In this document: positions 47,641 through 61,772 of the stretch, one piece after another | Numbering within the stretch: the stretch's first letter is position 1 | Layout: each line of letters begins with the position of its first letter | Origin: Syngnathus acus | Taxonomy: Eukaryota > Chordata > Actinopteri > Syngnathiformes > Syngnathidae | Assembly (NCBI RefSeq): GCF_901709675.1 | Contig: NC_051106.1 | Location: 9,930,001 to 9,994,000 of the forward strand | Direction: 5' to 3' | Length of the DNA: 64,000 nt | Notes under the pieces: generated by a model | The model's input: the letters and a program-made list of their open reading frames with translations, nothing else | The model's database searches: none | Told to the model about the DNA's origin: nothing | Position numbers and translations under genes: made by a program

Positions 47641-50350
47641 CAGTCACAGCACAAAATAGAGCATTGCCTAATTAGATAGCATTTTCAATGCGAATACAAA
47701 CAAACAAAGACCAGCAAGCTAAGAGTGTGCAAGACCCTTGAAAATGCCAATTATGGCCATGTGACTGTCTACTCACTTAGGATATCACATCCAGCAGGAG
47801 CAAACTTTTTTTTTAGTCTGCTTGATGCAAGACCTGACCACCGAACTATTGGTTTGAGTCCGTATACTTTCAGCCCAATGTTGAACAGATAGTGCCATCT
47901 AGAAAAGTCAAATATAAAACAACTGTTTGATGAAGCAAATCCAAAGCTTCATTTTCCCATCACGAATGTAAATCATGAATGCCCCCCTTACGCTTTATAG
48001 AAATGCTGGACGTGTTGGGTCCTCGGTAAATTACGGGAAGTGTAGTTAGACTTGCTGTAAACGTGGAGAAGAAATGACTATCGGGTGCACAATTAAAGGA
48101 GGAGAAATGAGTCAAGAATGCATGAATGAAGACAGCTTTATTCTTAATGACTATGGTGTGTTGTCATTTACGAGGGAGGTGGGGGCTCCTCTCATGTAAA
48201 CTTTATTACCATAGTGCTTAATGACCCCCCCTGCAACGTCTCAGTCCTGCCTCAAGATACTTGCTGTAATTTACTTATTTTTACGTTTACTTTTTTTTTT
48301 GCTTCAAATCAGCTGAGATTAGATTAAAAAAAGTAAGAGCATGTGGGGGGCAGTTTGGAATTTTCGCTAATCACGTCCCATCTTTTTATTTACTCCTCGC
48401 TCAGAAGCTCGCATATAAAACAAGCTTTTGAAGGCAGCGAGCAATGTTTTGTGAGAGGCATACTTGGTGCACTTTGCTTATAAACGTTAAGAGGTTATCA
48501 ACGATTTCAAGTTGCAATACAATCCAGCAATTGATTGAAAAGGGAAGAAAAATAGTTAGTCAGCCTTATGCAGTCGGAGCATATTTTTGGAAAACTAGGC
48601 AAATATATCAAACCAAAAAAAACAAGGCCTGGTATTTTATGTGTTTTTTTGCTCACTTGCGAATCTAAAGGTTAATTAAAACAACAAAGGAGATCCAAAT
48701 GAATTTTTAAAAAGTTTTTCAACGCTGGCGTGCATTTCAAATCCTCATGGCAAGAGGTGAAGGGACAAAACTAAATGATAAATAACTCGGGCAAGTTATC
48801 ATGGCTTCAGTCTGCTGTGGCTCAGGGGAATGATTTAAACATGAACATTGAAGACAATTCTGCTTGAGCTGAGCTCAGGTCCTAAAAATGGCTACCGTTA
48901 TTGGTAAAGCCGCTGCTCGCAGAAACAAACAGCATAAACCAGTGAGGAAATATGACTCCAACTGCATTAAATTAGCTTTTATTTGGAGCCGAGCGGGAGC
49001 CAAGGCTGCAGCGTGTGGTAGATGGCCAAGTTATTAGAAATAAATGCTGGAAACCACCGCAACTCCCATGATATATTGTGCAACCAAACACAAGTCCGGC
49101 TAGAGTAGACCCACGGGAAAAGTATCGAAGCTTGATATGGTTTTCACTTTTCCAATATTTAATTACAAGGTCAACATTCAAACTGTGCATATACAATATT
49201 GATACGGTAGCTTAAACTAAAGTGTTTTTTTTTTTTTTTATGCGCACTGCATTTTTGTAAGTAGGCTACAGTATTACTTTTAAGAACTAATTTAAAGTAG
49301 TAACACATTTGTATTTAATCTTGGAGGAAACCTTTGGTTTTTATATGTTTGTTTAAATAGCTTTTTAGCTTTTGTGTGCCATACACTGTCTTGAGTAATT
49401 CTTTACAGGGTCTTTTACTCCTACAATTAAATAAAGTGTGAATATTCCTATATTCAAACACAGCGTTAGTGTGCACATTCTCATTTAGAAATTATAATTA
49501 AAAAAAACAACTCACAAGATGTTTAATAGTCTGTCTCACCCTGACTGACTGTCTCTCTGTTCTCTACAAAGTATCCTTTAGTAACTTTTTTTTGTTCGGT
49601 AATTGGTACATTATATGCATGAGGGCTTTTATTATTTTTTTCCTTTGCTAACAAAACACAGGAGGCGACAACACATTATTATTATTTTTTCCTTCGCTAA
49701 CAAAACACACGAGGCAACAACACGTACAGAGAGTTTGCATGCAAACCTTTGGATACAAAGCCACAAACTAGTTGTGAAACTCAAATCATTAATTACTGAA
49801 TTCAATGAGGCCCACACAGCAACACGGCAACGGCACATAACCGCAGCATCCTCTTGCTGTCATCCAAAGCACGCTTCACTAATAGATGTGCGACAGGAAC
49901 AAGACCCCCCCCAAAAAATTGCTTATTAAATGAAGTTATTAATTCATGTCTCGCGACCAGTGAGACGAGAAATTAAGAAACAGAGGGGAGCTACATAATT
50001 AATGGTCCAGCAGCGCCGCCACGCCAGGTTTAAAAGACCCAACACAGAATGCATCTAAAATTCAAAAGCGCCGCCTCCTTAGACCAACGAGTGAGGTAGC
50101 TTTATATAAAACAAAACAACAAATGTCTCACCTCAGCGCAAGTTTTATCGCTGATCAAATGCTTTAGATGGTTGTTGTTTTTGCTTTAGTGAAAGTCATC
50201 AGCTGTTGAATATGTACAGATGAAATCGAAACGTAAATTCCAGTACAGGTGAAGTTGAACCATTTAAGCCTGTTCATAAATAAAAACTACTCACCAAAAA
50301 CAGACTTTGTCTGAAATGTGTTTTGATTAAATGAACAAACACTCCAAAGT
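47641..50350. other. Gene-free stretch
   Basis: No coding exon was recognised. A roughly 50-bp tandem duplication at about 49629-49722 (ATTATTTTTTCCTT, GCTAACAAAACACA) and short T-runs are the only structure seen. Confidence 0.55.
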
Positions 50351-50694
50351 ATCCATAGGTGTGAGATTTGTGCCTTGTGCATGGCTGGCAGTCACTCCTG
50401 GGTGGAGCGAGCCTCTGGCCCAAAGTCAGAATAAGCATCCATAGGTGTGAGATTTGTGCCTTGTGCATGGCTGGCAGTCACTCCTGGGTGGAGCGAGCCT
50501 CTGGCCCAAAGTCAGAATAAGCATCCATAGGTGTGAGATTTGTGCCTTGTGCATGGCTGGCAGTCACTCCTGGGTGGAGCGAGCCTCTGGCCCAAAGTCA
50601 GAATAAGCATCCATAGGTGTGAGATTTGTGCCTTGTGCATGGCTGGCAGTTACTCCTGGGTGGAGCAAGCCTCTGGCCCAAAGTCAGAATAAGC
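50351..50694 (+). repeat. 86-bp tandem array, four copies
   Basis: Units start at 50351, 50437, 50523 and 50609 (ATCCATAGGTGTGAGATTTG...) with an exact 86-bp period. The first three are virtually identical and the fourth has two substitutions (GCAGTTACTCC, GAGCAAGCC). The unit end (GAGCGAGCCTCTGGCCCAAAG) resembles part of a very abundant fish interspersed repeat, so the array may be a local amplification of one. Confidence 0.95.
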
Positions 50695-53600
50695 TTCAAT
50701 TTGATAAGCCTTCAGTTTGTCGAGTCAGAGTGAAGCTGCTATGCGACTGACCCTTCTGAACCCCGTCCGTCTCTTCTGAGGAAGAAAGTGTTGTTCACGA
50801 TTGCCATCGACAAATCCTCCTCACACAGGTTTTGAAGGCGCAATAAGTGCACTGAACAGCAAAGGATGGATTTGGCTTTGGAAAATTGCAACCACTTGTT
50901 GTCTGCCTTGGCACTACTGTCAAAGTACCCATGAGCAAGGCATTGAACATTTGCATGTACCTGCCTCATCTATGTATCTGACACTCCCTCTATGTCTCCA
51001 TTTATGAAGGCGACTTTTACCTTCTCTGTGTGGCGTGCAATAAAAAATATAGCGCAAAGTGTCAAATCAATTTCCCCCGGCCTTGAGGGGAATTAGTACA
51101 ATAAATAATAAAATAAAACATTCAAAGAGAAATTTAAAAAGTGAAGTGCAGAAGCAGCCTCTCTCTTGTTCTCCATAAATGTCTTGTATTACAGCAGTTA
51201 ACATCTATTTACACCTGTTTGACATTTGGGAAAATTAAAATGTTGTCGTTGGCGGCGTAGCAGTTCATTCGCTTGACGTCCATTTAGTGGCTTGGGCTCC
51301 GTTCTAACTCTGTCAAGAAAATAAGCAACGCGTCTTCCGCTCATAATTCCACCCAGCATAAGTAGCGTGAACAGGGCCCGCTTTGACCTTCCGCATTTCA
51401 CTCCACTGAAGTCGCAGTTGCCATCGTGTTCTTTTCATTCGACACTTCTGTATTTGTTCACAAGATGTAAAAGTTTAGAAGAGCCTAATGAACCCCTGGA
51501 GTCATGACTTATGCATTGCGGTAATAAAGTGAGATGAATCATTGATCTCCTGGTGATCCTTTTTCAAAAGTCTAATCTCACCCTTTAGTCTGAAAGTGTA
51601 GTGAGAAGAAGCCCATTTTGCTTACTAGAGCTCCCGCGTGGCTGAGAAAATGTCACGGTGTCGCATTACTGCTTGACTCCCAGGAGCTCGCTGGCCTACA
51701 TAACAGAAGAAAAGGCTTTCATTTGGATGTGAAATTGGCCGTGGAGGATGGCAAATGACAAATAAATAATGACATTTTACTGAAGTGTGAGTCAAGTCTG
51801 GACATGAATTGTATAGTCGGTGAAAAAATTACACTTCTTCATTTTTCGTGGCATACTTGTGTCATATTAATTGTTGGATCTTCTCGTTACCGCTAGTCAT
51901 GTCGTGACCAGTAAGCCAAAGACTAGCTAATAAATGATAGGCTGGGGATGAAATATTTTGATATGATGCAAAATGTAAGCTAATACAATTAAAACCACCA
52001 GCCTGTGCATTTGACATGTAAAATTATACGGACATGTTTATTGGTCACATTTAATTAATTTTTTTTTTTTTTTTTTTTTTATAGCTCTGCATAGCACTTA
52101 CAAATGCCACAGACTGCAAAATGATTCACTGCTAATACAAAATGTTATCAGACCAATATTATGGAGTGATATCTTGAATTCTGTGGAAAATGACCGCAAA
52201 TAAAAGATTGTCACTTGAGAAACTCTCACTATTGTATACTGTATGTTCACTAGGGGGCACTAACTAGTAGGGGAAAGAACATGAAGCATTTTTGAGACAG
52301 CAGCCACTGGGAACAAGCACATGAATTAACCAAAAAAAAAAGCTCAACATTCAGCCCTTTATGGCCCACTTGCTTGTCATGTTTCTTTTGTTTTGTGTAG
52401 TCTTCATTTAGTTACTTTATGATAAGTTTGGCTTTAGGCATGTACTTAATGGACTCAGTATGGAGCAAGAAGATAAAAATATAGTTTAGTGGCTTTGAGT
52501 TTTAAGCAAATAATGCTTTGCATCTGCCATTATCATTTCTGTCTGAATTCTCAGCTGACAATGGCGTTTGCATTTCCATTGGGTGAATCATTCATTCCTT
52601 TGATTCCAACTCCACCACATGGAGTGCTATCTCGTTTGAACTCGAGCTGGGTGATTTAAAAGGAAGGGAAGAGAAGCCCCATTGTAAACGGGTGGACGGG
52701 TCAAACGGCTGCTTTAATAGCAGTATAAAAGTTCTGTTGTATATTTTAAAAGCTGGCTAAAGCCGCATTTGGAGGTGAAGTGTAGCTCACATAAATGCTC
52801 AAGAGCAGCACTTTGGGACACTTTGCTTGGGTAGGCCAATCGGTAGACATTCTTTTCTTAAAATCTTTGTCCTTCCTATTGTTGGTCATGATTGTAAAAG
52901 AGCCCAAATCCAAAGAAATCAACTTCCCAGAACAGTATTTAATAGAAGAGTAGTGTCAAATATCAAATGAAAACTTTGTCAACTTAACATTTGCCAGATC
53001 CAATTTCTTTAAACCGCCTTTCATTTTTTTTTTTCCCGTCTCCTTGAACATAGCAAAAGAAAACATATTTGTTGAAATTCTCTCGCTCACTCACTTGACA
53101 CTCAGCTCAGTTTTGACATTTCTTATCTTATTGTCTGAGGCACTTTTCTTGCTTTTAAATCAATTTCCTCCATCGGGGTTCATAAAGTTGGATTGAAATG
53201 AATATGAGCTGAAACTGATGGTAAGATACAAAGACAGTGGCTTTTTCACACGCAGGAATGAGATGTAATATGCTTATCCTCAATGCCTGCAGCAGGATTA
53301 GCTCTGAAGACGTAAGGGCTTTTTATCTTTTGCCCATGGGAGGAGTTGGCAAATGCAACACCCCCACCAAGTGTGTGTGTGTGCATGTTTTTACATACAA
53401 ACTGTGCAATTGGGCCACAATTGTATGCAAAAGGTGGAAAACACGCAGAGCTAATTCACTGACTCTGATGGGTTATTCATATTGAGTGGAATGTGCTGCA
53501 AGCATTGAGCGTTGGCTGAGAAGAACATGGAATAACACAGTCTGTGTTGCGACTTTGTTTTTTGATCAGACGACTTACTCAGCTGAGGACGAGTACTTCT

Positions 53601-56600
53601 TGCGGCAAAGCTGTCAACGGCTACCATCAAATTGAAATCAGCATGCATTTTGTACAGTTCATCAAAGCCATTGTGTTGTGATGAGGTCATGACAATGCTT
53701 AGTGTAGAGCGTGAATATGATCAAATGCTATTTTATACATAAATGTTTGGAGCGTGTCTTGAATTGGAAACTACTCGTTAGGTCCACTTAGTGTGACGGT
53801 CGACAGCTCACAGCATCATTATGGGGGTGGGGGGGAGCGTTTTGACAGCTCCTCTCGCTGCCTTTTAGATTAGGTTCAGTGTTTGCATTCTTCTGTGTAT
53901 TGGTCCACAGTGAAGTCCAAAAGGTTGATCACAAAATGATGAAGGAGGCCAAAGTGACAGGGGCTGATGTAATGCTCTGATACATTAGGTCACATGAAAG
54001 AGCGAGCCAACCTGATATCCCATCTATCCCCACCCCTTATCTTCTTCCCTTTTTTGCACAATTAATTGTTTGTCTTGATCTGAAAGATATGCAAAGATAC
54101 TGCTCAACTTCTGACGCCAGGCCCTGGTGGCATTTGGATACAAACTATCTCCTCACTTGGCTCTGACTGATTTGGGTTCTACTCATTAGCATTTCTTCGA
54201 CATGACGAATAGCAAAGGTGTCCTTCACTTCAATGACTCTCAAAGGAAACCTTAGTTTTTGGAATTCAAAAAGATCCCACGCTAATACTTGATGACAGCG
54301 ATGTAGATTCTGTCTTAGTTTAGCTCGTCTCCATTCCAGCCGATATTTCCATTTAGACGTTCCTCCGCAAGCTTTTACAAGTGCGTAAGAAATATGCAAT
54401 AAGAACTAGGAAATGAAATATGTATATGAAATAAGAACTTGACTTAAGCATATCTGTCGCAGTTACTATAAAGCAAAAATACCAAAACAAATAAAAACTA
54501 AAACAAAACATTTCGAAAAAAACAATCAAACTAATGCACCCATTCTTTTAACTGAATTTGGAAAAACAAAAGTCAAAACAAAATAAAAACTATGATGAAA
54601 AATCCCCAACTATCATAAGCCCAGTGCTCGTTAAACAATAACAATCCAACGAGAGTGTCGGAGCAATTTGAAACAGATCAGACAATTAGCTTTAGCACAA
54701 TGTACTGTCATTTGAAATGCTATAAATGATTCTAACTGTGTTGCATCTTGAAATGACTCATTAAAGCTGAGAACATGCTTGAAGCAGCCTGATTAGTGCC
54801 TGATTGTCCCCCCCCCCATAAATCTTCGTGCTAAACATCACACGCACACACACTCAGTCCGCCACTACTCTTAAAATTCCACGTCCAGTCATCATCATAA
54901 CTGCAAAGCGTCACTGAAGCTCTTTAATATGCTCATAAATCCCAAATATCCCTTTTTAGATACGATTGTTAATAGTCACCACCGAGTCATTTGCTTTTTC
55001 ACGATGGCATCGAAACGATATCCCACCAAAGTTTTGTCGCACACAACATAGCAATTGTTTTTGCAGCTGGATTGAAGAACACTACACAGACAATACTTAA
55101 GGCAGTGACTCGCTGCTGCCATGAAGTATACATGCCAAATGAAATGAAGCAAACTTGATGTCTCATTACCTTTAACTGCGGAGCAGCATAGCATAGCTGA
55201 CTAGTAGATCCGTACATTTGTCACCAGCAATTCTGGACGTCTCATGAAGTGGATTATTGCTTGGAAAACAGATTAGTTGCATGAACGTTACCTTGTGATG
55301 ATGAAGTGCCTTGCTTCAAAACACAAGTCCCCCGCTGGGTGCAAGTACCTGATGAATGTTTTAAATTTCTATGCCACTTAAGATGTTCTAACTCGCCTTT
55401 GAGCCGTTTTTCACGCCATTATTGAGTGTGAATTGAATACAGTCCACCATCAGAGACCCCATTTACAGCTATTGTACCTGAAAAACGGATTGACAACTCA
55501 GTCAATGAAGTTAACGCTTAAGTTGCCTGATCTCTTGGCAGGCAGCGACGGTTTTGAGTGTAACAAACGCTCGTCTGTGTCTATGGAGTTGTATTGTAAA
55601 AGAGGGTGGCGTGCGTCGTTGTGGGTGGGAACAAAGCTGACTCCATTCGCTTCCAATCAAAGCGGCCCCTCCCATTCCTTTTAAATGTGCAGAAATGGAC
55701 GCAGCCGTCCATGCGTTAACAGAGAATTGTCACTGTGCTATGACGGCAACAGACAATGTGAATGATTCTGCATTGTTGTGAGTGTGGCTTATAGGACAAC
55801 AATGTGTGCATTGCATAAAAGACTCCTATTCAGTAGATGCCGTGCAGAGACCCCGAATTGTCAGTCTTAAAACAGAATACCCATAGGAACCGTGTCAAGT
55901 CTTTAATTATGCGTTTGGTTAACCACTGGAAAAAAACGTCTTTGTGCTATACGAGCCCCATTTCAGATCTAATGAGGGGAATGGAGCAACTTTGGAGGCC
56001 TTGAAGTCAGGAATTGGGTTGCCTTTCACAGCGGCCGACTGATTTAAACCGATTATCTGCCGTGATTGGTTCAAGATAGCCCCCAACACCCCCCTGCTAC
56101 CTCTGATTCTACTTTTAGTGCGAGAATGTTAAAAGCAACTGCATGATGAAGAGGAATGAGAATGGACGGACAGACGGCGGTGTGGGGACACAGTTAGAGG
56201 GAAAAGGCTCATGCAAACTATCCACACAAAACATGTATGATGGATTTATCTGTGGTAAACAACTGCACATGTCATATGTAGCTACGGGAGACAGCTTGGT
56301 CATTCCTTGTAAGAAAAGATCTTTCATTTAAAGACTTTGTCTGGCAGGTGCATGCTACAGGTAAAGCAACTGGTGGACAAAAGGACATTGGACATTCCAC
56401 ATGCTACGGTCAAAGCAATTCTGCAATTGTTTATCCGAAGCCATATTGTGTATTTCACTAGTTAACCGGTGATTTACAGAATCCTGATTTACAGAAGGCG
56501 ATAGTACTGTAAGGACTCCAATGGTGAAAAGAAATTCCGACATTTTCACCTTCATCTAGAGCCTCAGCAAAAATGTAATGGCCCCTCCATCATATCTATA

Positions 56601-57518
56601 AAAAAAAAAAAAGTGAAAAAGCGATTAGTATTTTACCACTTAGCGTTTGATGTAAAAATGACTGCCGTGAAACTGATCAATAAAACCAACCCAGTGGTGG
56701 ACTCGGACGTTTATATGGAACTTATATTTCAAGCTAGTTCTTGGGGGGATTAGGCAACTGGTGTTTTTACGAATCTAATAACAAAGCCCTTTTAATATAT
56801 TTCCGCTGTTGCCTTGAGTGTAATAAAATGTTTTAGGAATCATCAACTAAATGAAGAGTGGCTGTGTGCCTCGCCAGTTAATGTCCCCTACAAAATCCCA
56901 TGGCTAGTTATCCTAGCAAGATATTTTTGCAAATGTATGTGCCTAGCCACATGAACTCTTCAAGCTGACCCCATAGCTTGAGATATTCTGTCACGTAAGC
57001 CTTATCTAGAAAACTTCTTTGTCTTTCCAAATTGTATCAATTGAACACAGTTGGACTTCAATCAAGGTCTACCCAAAAATGGAACATTTTTAAAATCCTC
57101 CTAGCTTTAAGATGTCATGTGCATAGTGTGCCAGTAAAAGCATGGATGGACATTTCAGAAGAAAATAGCAATTATCTTTTTTTTTCTGAACCACAACTTC
57201 AGCATTGTTGACGGCGACAAATGACTTGCTCTCAACCATTAACCAGCGATCGGGTCTCTTGAGGTTGGGATTGTGTCCATGAACATTGACCATCACAGCG
57301 GGAATGTGTCTATAGTAAGTAAAAAGCAACACTATCGCTGAGCTTAACTGACTGGATGATGCAGAACACACCCCTGGCCACAAAGTAACTCCAAGGAAAC
57401 ATCTCCACAGGTTGCCAAGTATTTGCATCTTCCAATCGTTAGACCCCAAGGAGTCATTTACAATAGAAATTCTGTGTATTGCGAGCACGAGCTCTTTATT
57501 CTACTGTCTTGACCGGCT
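50695..57518. other. Gene-free stretch
   Basis: No coding exon was recognised on either strand. A 24-nt T-run lies at about 52058-52081, and G- and C-runs at about 53824-53834 and 54809-54817. The rest is AT-rich sequence with short unrelated open frames. Confidence 0.55.
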
Positions 57519-57753
57519 ATCACAGTAGATGATTTTTTTTGGTCGCTGGTTCCGGAACCAAATCATTTAGCGAGAGGAGCCTTCTTTTCCCAAAATGAAT
57601 AATGATGTTACATTTAATACAAAAGAGGGCCACGGCCATCACAGTTGCTGATTTTTTTCGGTCGGTGGTTCCGGAACAAAATCATTTAGCGAGAGGAGCC
57701 TTCTTTTCCCAAAATGAATAATGATGTTAGATTTAATACAAAAGAGGGCCAGT
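57519..57753 (+). repeat. 119-bp tandem duplication
   Basis: The unit from ATCACAG at 57519 recurs at 57638 and includes GGTTCCGGAAC and AAATCATTTAGCGAGAGGAG in both. Copies differ at roughly 8 positions. Confidence 0.9.
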
Positions 57754-59251
57754 GTGAAATGCACAGGCTGAACACCCACAGCTGCACACGGAGACAAAGC
57801 CAGCCAGAGACCCGAGAACACGCTGGGAAACAGTTGGCGCTTTAATGGCCATTTGCTGTGAAAATCAACCTAGCCTTACCGCTCCCGATGAAGTGACTCA
57901 TCAAACATTTACCATTGTAACGAGAGGATTAGCCTGTGCGAGGGAGGGAGGGCGGGAGGACCCCGATACGACTCTGATAGTGTCCTTCTGGCGCTGCACT
58001 GCGACAGCGACATTATTTCACGCATACATTCGCTCGTCCTTGCCGTCGCCATGCTGGGGCAAGACGGGCCTGATTTCACATCAACATTTCCATTTATCAT
58101 ATTGTGCTTGAAGACGCATGAAATGGAAATTTTCAAAGTGTGATGATTCAGCGTACAGTATGCAAAACGTCAGTAGCCGGAGAGCAATGGAGACTCACCT
58201 GTTTTGTGAATTATTATACCCATTGTTGCTTAAAAACATTCACATTGACCCATAAAGGGTGCAATGAAACTGCTGGCGAATATTTGCATATAGATTACAG
58301 TCTGAAAGATGTCACTGCAGCGCAGCGTAATGCGATTGTCTAACTGGTTGACTCGATGGAAAATCTCTGATCTTGTGCCATGATTGTTTTTTGATTTTGA
58401 CAGACTGTGACTAGCGTGTTAGTATTTGTAAGAATCAATGAGGTGTCTGGACGATGCTGTCATTAGAAAGCACCAACTTGTCCTGTATTAACTTGCGTGA
58501 GAATATTATTCAAAATAAAATGACCAAACACAGCAAGGTCTTAAGCGATCTACCTACAGTGAGGACTAATAGCGTACGGACACACGAAGGAATATGAACC
58601 AAACGTTTCCACGATTGTTTTCCTTTTCAAAAATATCAGTTAGGTATGTCCTAAAACAATCCATCATTAATTTCCAGATGCATCAGCAATCAGACTACAA
58701 ACTTGGTTTTGAAAATCTGACTAATACCAAATTGTACAAAAACCAAAGCACTACTTTTCATAGAAAACAGTGTGAAGACAAGTGATGACTTCTACAGCTC
58801 CCAAACATATGACCAAAACAATACATTTACTATATTTGAACAACATTAATGGAATATGAATGTCTTGTGAAACATGAAACGTTTTAATGTAGCTTTTACC
58901 GATATTCAAGTTAATGACTGATGAGGCACTACTATTCTGGAGTCTGATAGAAAAATACCAAGAGATTAGCCGATATTTCTTTTTCGACCTTCGTTAAAAC
59001 GTACGTTTCCAAGCAGGCCCTGTACATCAATCAAATGTCATAAAGGATAATGATAGGCTGACGTCGACAATGATAAGCCGTCTTTTCCACTGTTGTTGAC
59101 AGCCAGTCACTCCGATACGTATATCAATCGCATCAAGCTGAGAAGGCTTGTGAATTAGTTAATGCCATGGCCCCCCTTGGCGACTGTACAAGAACGGAGC
59201 TATTATTCTTCTTGCTTTAGATGTTGTCACACAGATTTTTTTGTTTTATTT
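57754..59251. other. Gene-free stretch
   Basis: No coding exon was recognised. A GGGAGGGAGGGCGGGAGG tract at about 57942-57959 could form a G-quadruplex. Nothing else stands out. Confidence 0.55.
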
Positions 59252-59259
59252 ATCTAAAA

Positions 59260-59581
59260 CACAGGTGTCAAACTCAAGGCCCGGCCGGGGGCCAGATACG
59301 GCCCGCCACATCATTTGATGTGGCCCACGAAGACAAATTGTGCATCAAATTTGTGTGTCATTACTAGAATTGCAAATTGTCTTCACTTTTAATAATATCT
59401 TTTTTTTTTAAATATTTGACCAGTTTTTACTTGTCTGATTTGAAAAGGAGTTATTTGTCAGTTTGTTTTGTAGCTTATACTGTATATAAAATACATTTAT
59501 TTGGGTTGACAGTCATAATGGCCCTCCGAAAGAAGCTATGACTACAATGCGGCCCGCGAAAAAAGGAGTTTGACACCCCTG
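59260..59581. mobile_element. hAT-type MITE, 322 bp, with 8-bp target-site duplication
   Basis: The terminal inverted repeats CACAGGTGTCAAACTC and GAGTTTGACACCCCTG match at 14 of 16 positions. The flanks carry an exact 8-bp duplication, ATCTAAAA, at 59252-59259 and 59582-59589, the hallmark length for hAT transposases. The interior has GGCCCG/CGGGCC-rich ends and an AT-rich middle with no transposase frame, so it is non-autonomous. Decayed relatives appear near 1848, 35560 and 61665. Confidence 0.85.
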
Positions 59582-59589
59582 ATCTAAAA

Positions 59590-61659
59590 GGTTCGTCTAA
59601 TGACGAGGGTTCTTTCAATAAACAGCTGTTGAGTGTCTCCGAACCTATTTAGGAAGAAACAACTGAAAGAGGCACCAATTTGCTCTTTTATCTTAAGTTT
59701 GCTCTTTGTCCAAACACAGACAAAGCTGCAGTCCTTGGCAAACAACACTTAAACTCGCTTTACTCCCCTTTTGTCCTTCACTATTAAAATTGGAATTTAT
59801 TCTCTCAATCGTCTGCATCATGCTTTAATAATGCAATGGCCTGCAGGGCTGTTGTTTTCAGAGTTGCTACCAAATGGAAAACGCACACAAGATACCTTTG
59901 TGAATGTCTTGTTGTAAAACCTCCGTGAGCTAAATCTGTCGCACCCTTAAGTGCTTCAATGGACGATCCTTGTGTTACAATCTGCAGGCGCCCAGTGAAA
60001 CCCAGCAGTCTGTCTGTCTCCTACGTAGCAGTAGGAGGAGGAGGAGGATCGTGAAAGCTGGCCACTGTTCGGTGAAGGTTCTTTGCAGGGGTAAGAATGC
60101 AAATCATCACGCCTTAGTGAAAAACTATGTGACATGATTCATATGCATATGCTGCAAACCGTTTCAGTGGTGCACTCTTGGCAACATGAGCGACAGGTAT
60201 GGAGTGGCGCTCTCATAGCAACTATCACTTCTTCAAAATTCAGTGAAGAGGCCAAACACTTGTCATCCAGTTTGTGGGAGGCAAAAATGAAGATGCCATT
60301 GTACTCAGGATATGAGTGGGATTCAGAACACACATTCTGAAACAGGTTAGTTTATTAAATGAGTTATTGAATTTGCGTATGTTGATGTTTTTCACAAGAA
60401 ATAGGTGTGATTCTACATCACGACCACTGACTGTCTTTTTAAGATGCACAACTCATGCTCATGTGCCTTGTTTGACTACTTGAATAGAAATGCCCCTGGC
60501 ACAAAATTGTCCCAGATCAACGGAGTTTGCATTTTATTGAAGAGGCATAATATGATGCACTTAATTGGATTCATCTAATCAGACTAAATGTATTATCGCC
60601 AAGCGTCAATCTAGCCCTCGTATTATTATATTATATTTCATTGCTCTTTCCATTCTTCCGTCAGTCCGTCCATCCATCCCGCCATTTGGGGTTTCTAAAC
60701 TTTTTTAATTCAAATTCCAAAACATACAGAGCATCATATTCGATAGTAAAAGTTGATTAAGTGCGTCAGATCATTTTTAGATAGAGTGCCAATGTTGAGG
60801 GCAGTCAATGGTCCCTTTAAGCTGTTCTTCACGCCATGCATAAAACATGCCTGGGATTGCAGAAAATGGAACCTGAGCTTGAAATGTGTGTCATACAAAT
60901 GCGGTGGTTAGAACCTCCTGTTAGCCCATTTCCACCCCAGGTAAAACTTTCAACATCCACTCATCATGTTCTTAACCAATTTTATTAGCAGTTTGAGCTC
61001 CCTTGGTGTAAAACACCTTGTTTAATTTTTACTACTGGGTTATTTTAGTCTCTATTATTTTATTAGTATTATTTTATTCATTATTCGGGTATGTATTAAT
61101 TTTTTGCATATCCTCCCAATAGACAGAAGAGATTTTACAGACCCCGAGGTTCTGTCCGACTTTGTGTCTCGCAGTCATCTCTAATTCAGGCGAGTCCTTG
61201 AGCCGTTAACCAAGACTTGACAGGAAAAAATAATGAGACAGTTAGTGCTAAATGGATTCCTGCTCTACATCTCCAGTCATCTAGACGTACTCCATTTCAT
61301 CTTCCACCACCACTGTTCTCTTCCGTATCGCCTCACCTTGCGGTTGCCAAGGAGCTTATGAATTTTTCATATCCAGTCTGTGGCTCTACAGCGAGTGGTA
61401 AAATCTTGACTGTGGAGCTTGTGTGGGTGTCAGTGTGTGGAAATGGAGGCATTGATTAATGGTAGTGGGAAGTGCAAACAATTACAGCTTGAATGGAGCA
61501 AACAGGGCTTGGGCCACTAGCACTGTGAGGCAGAGGGAAGGATCTGGGATTCAACTTGTAATCTGACATATCAGCCAAGGGAAATTAGTTTAGTCTTACC
61601 GCACTTGTTAAAAGGCCAAGGTGATATAACACCGTCATAAACATGCCACTGTCTAAGGT
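59590..61659. other. Gene-free stretch
   Basis: No coding exon was recognised. A (GGA)n patch at about 60030-60048 is the only simple repeat noted. Confidence 0.55.
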
Positions 61660-61661
61660 TT

Positions 61662-61772
61662 AGACGTGGCCAAATATCGGCCCGTGGGCCAAATCCGGCC
61701 CGTGTCTAAATTGAGACCGCCCTGAAGCAATCTGGCACCCTTTGCAAAACGTTTTGACGCCCCTGGTCTAGT
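61662..61772. mobile_element. Degenerate hAT-MITE copy
   Basis: GTGGCCAAATATCGGCCCGT and CGGCCCGTG at the left and TTTTGACGCCCCTGG at the right follow the same pattern as the element at 59260, but the interior is deleted and the ends are degraded. Confidence 0.5.
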
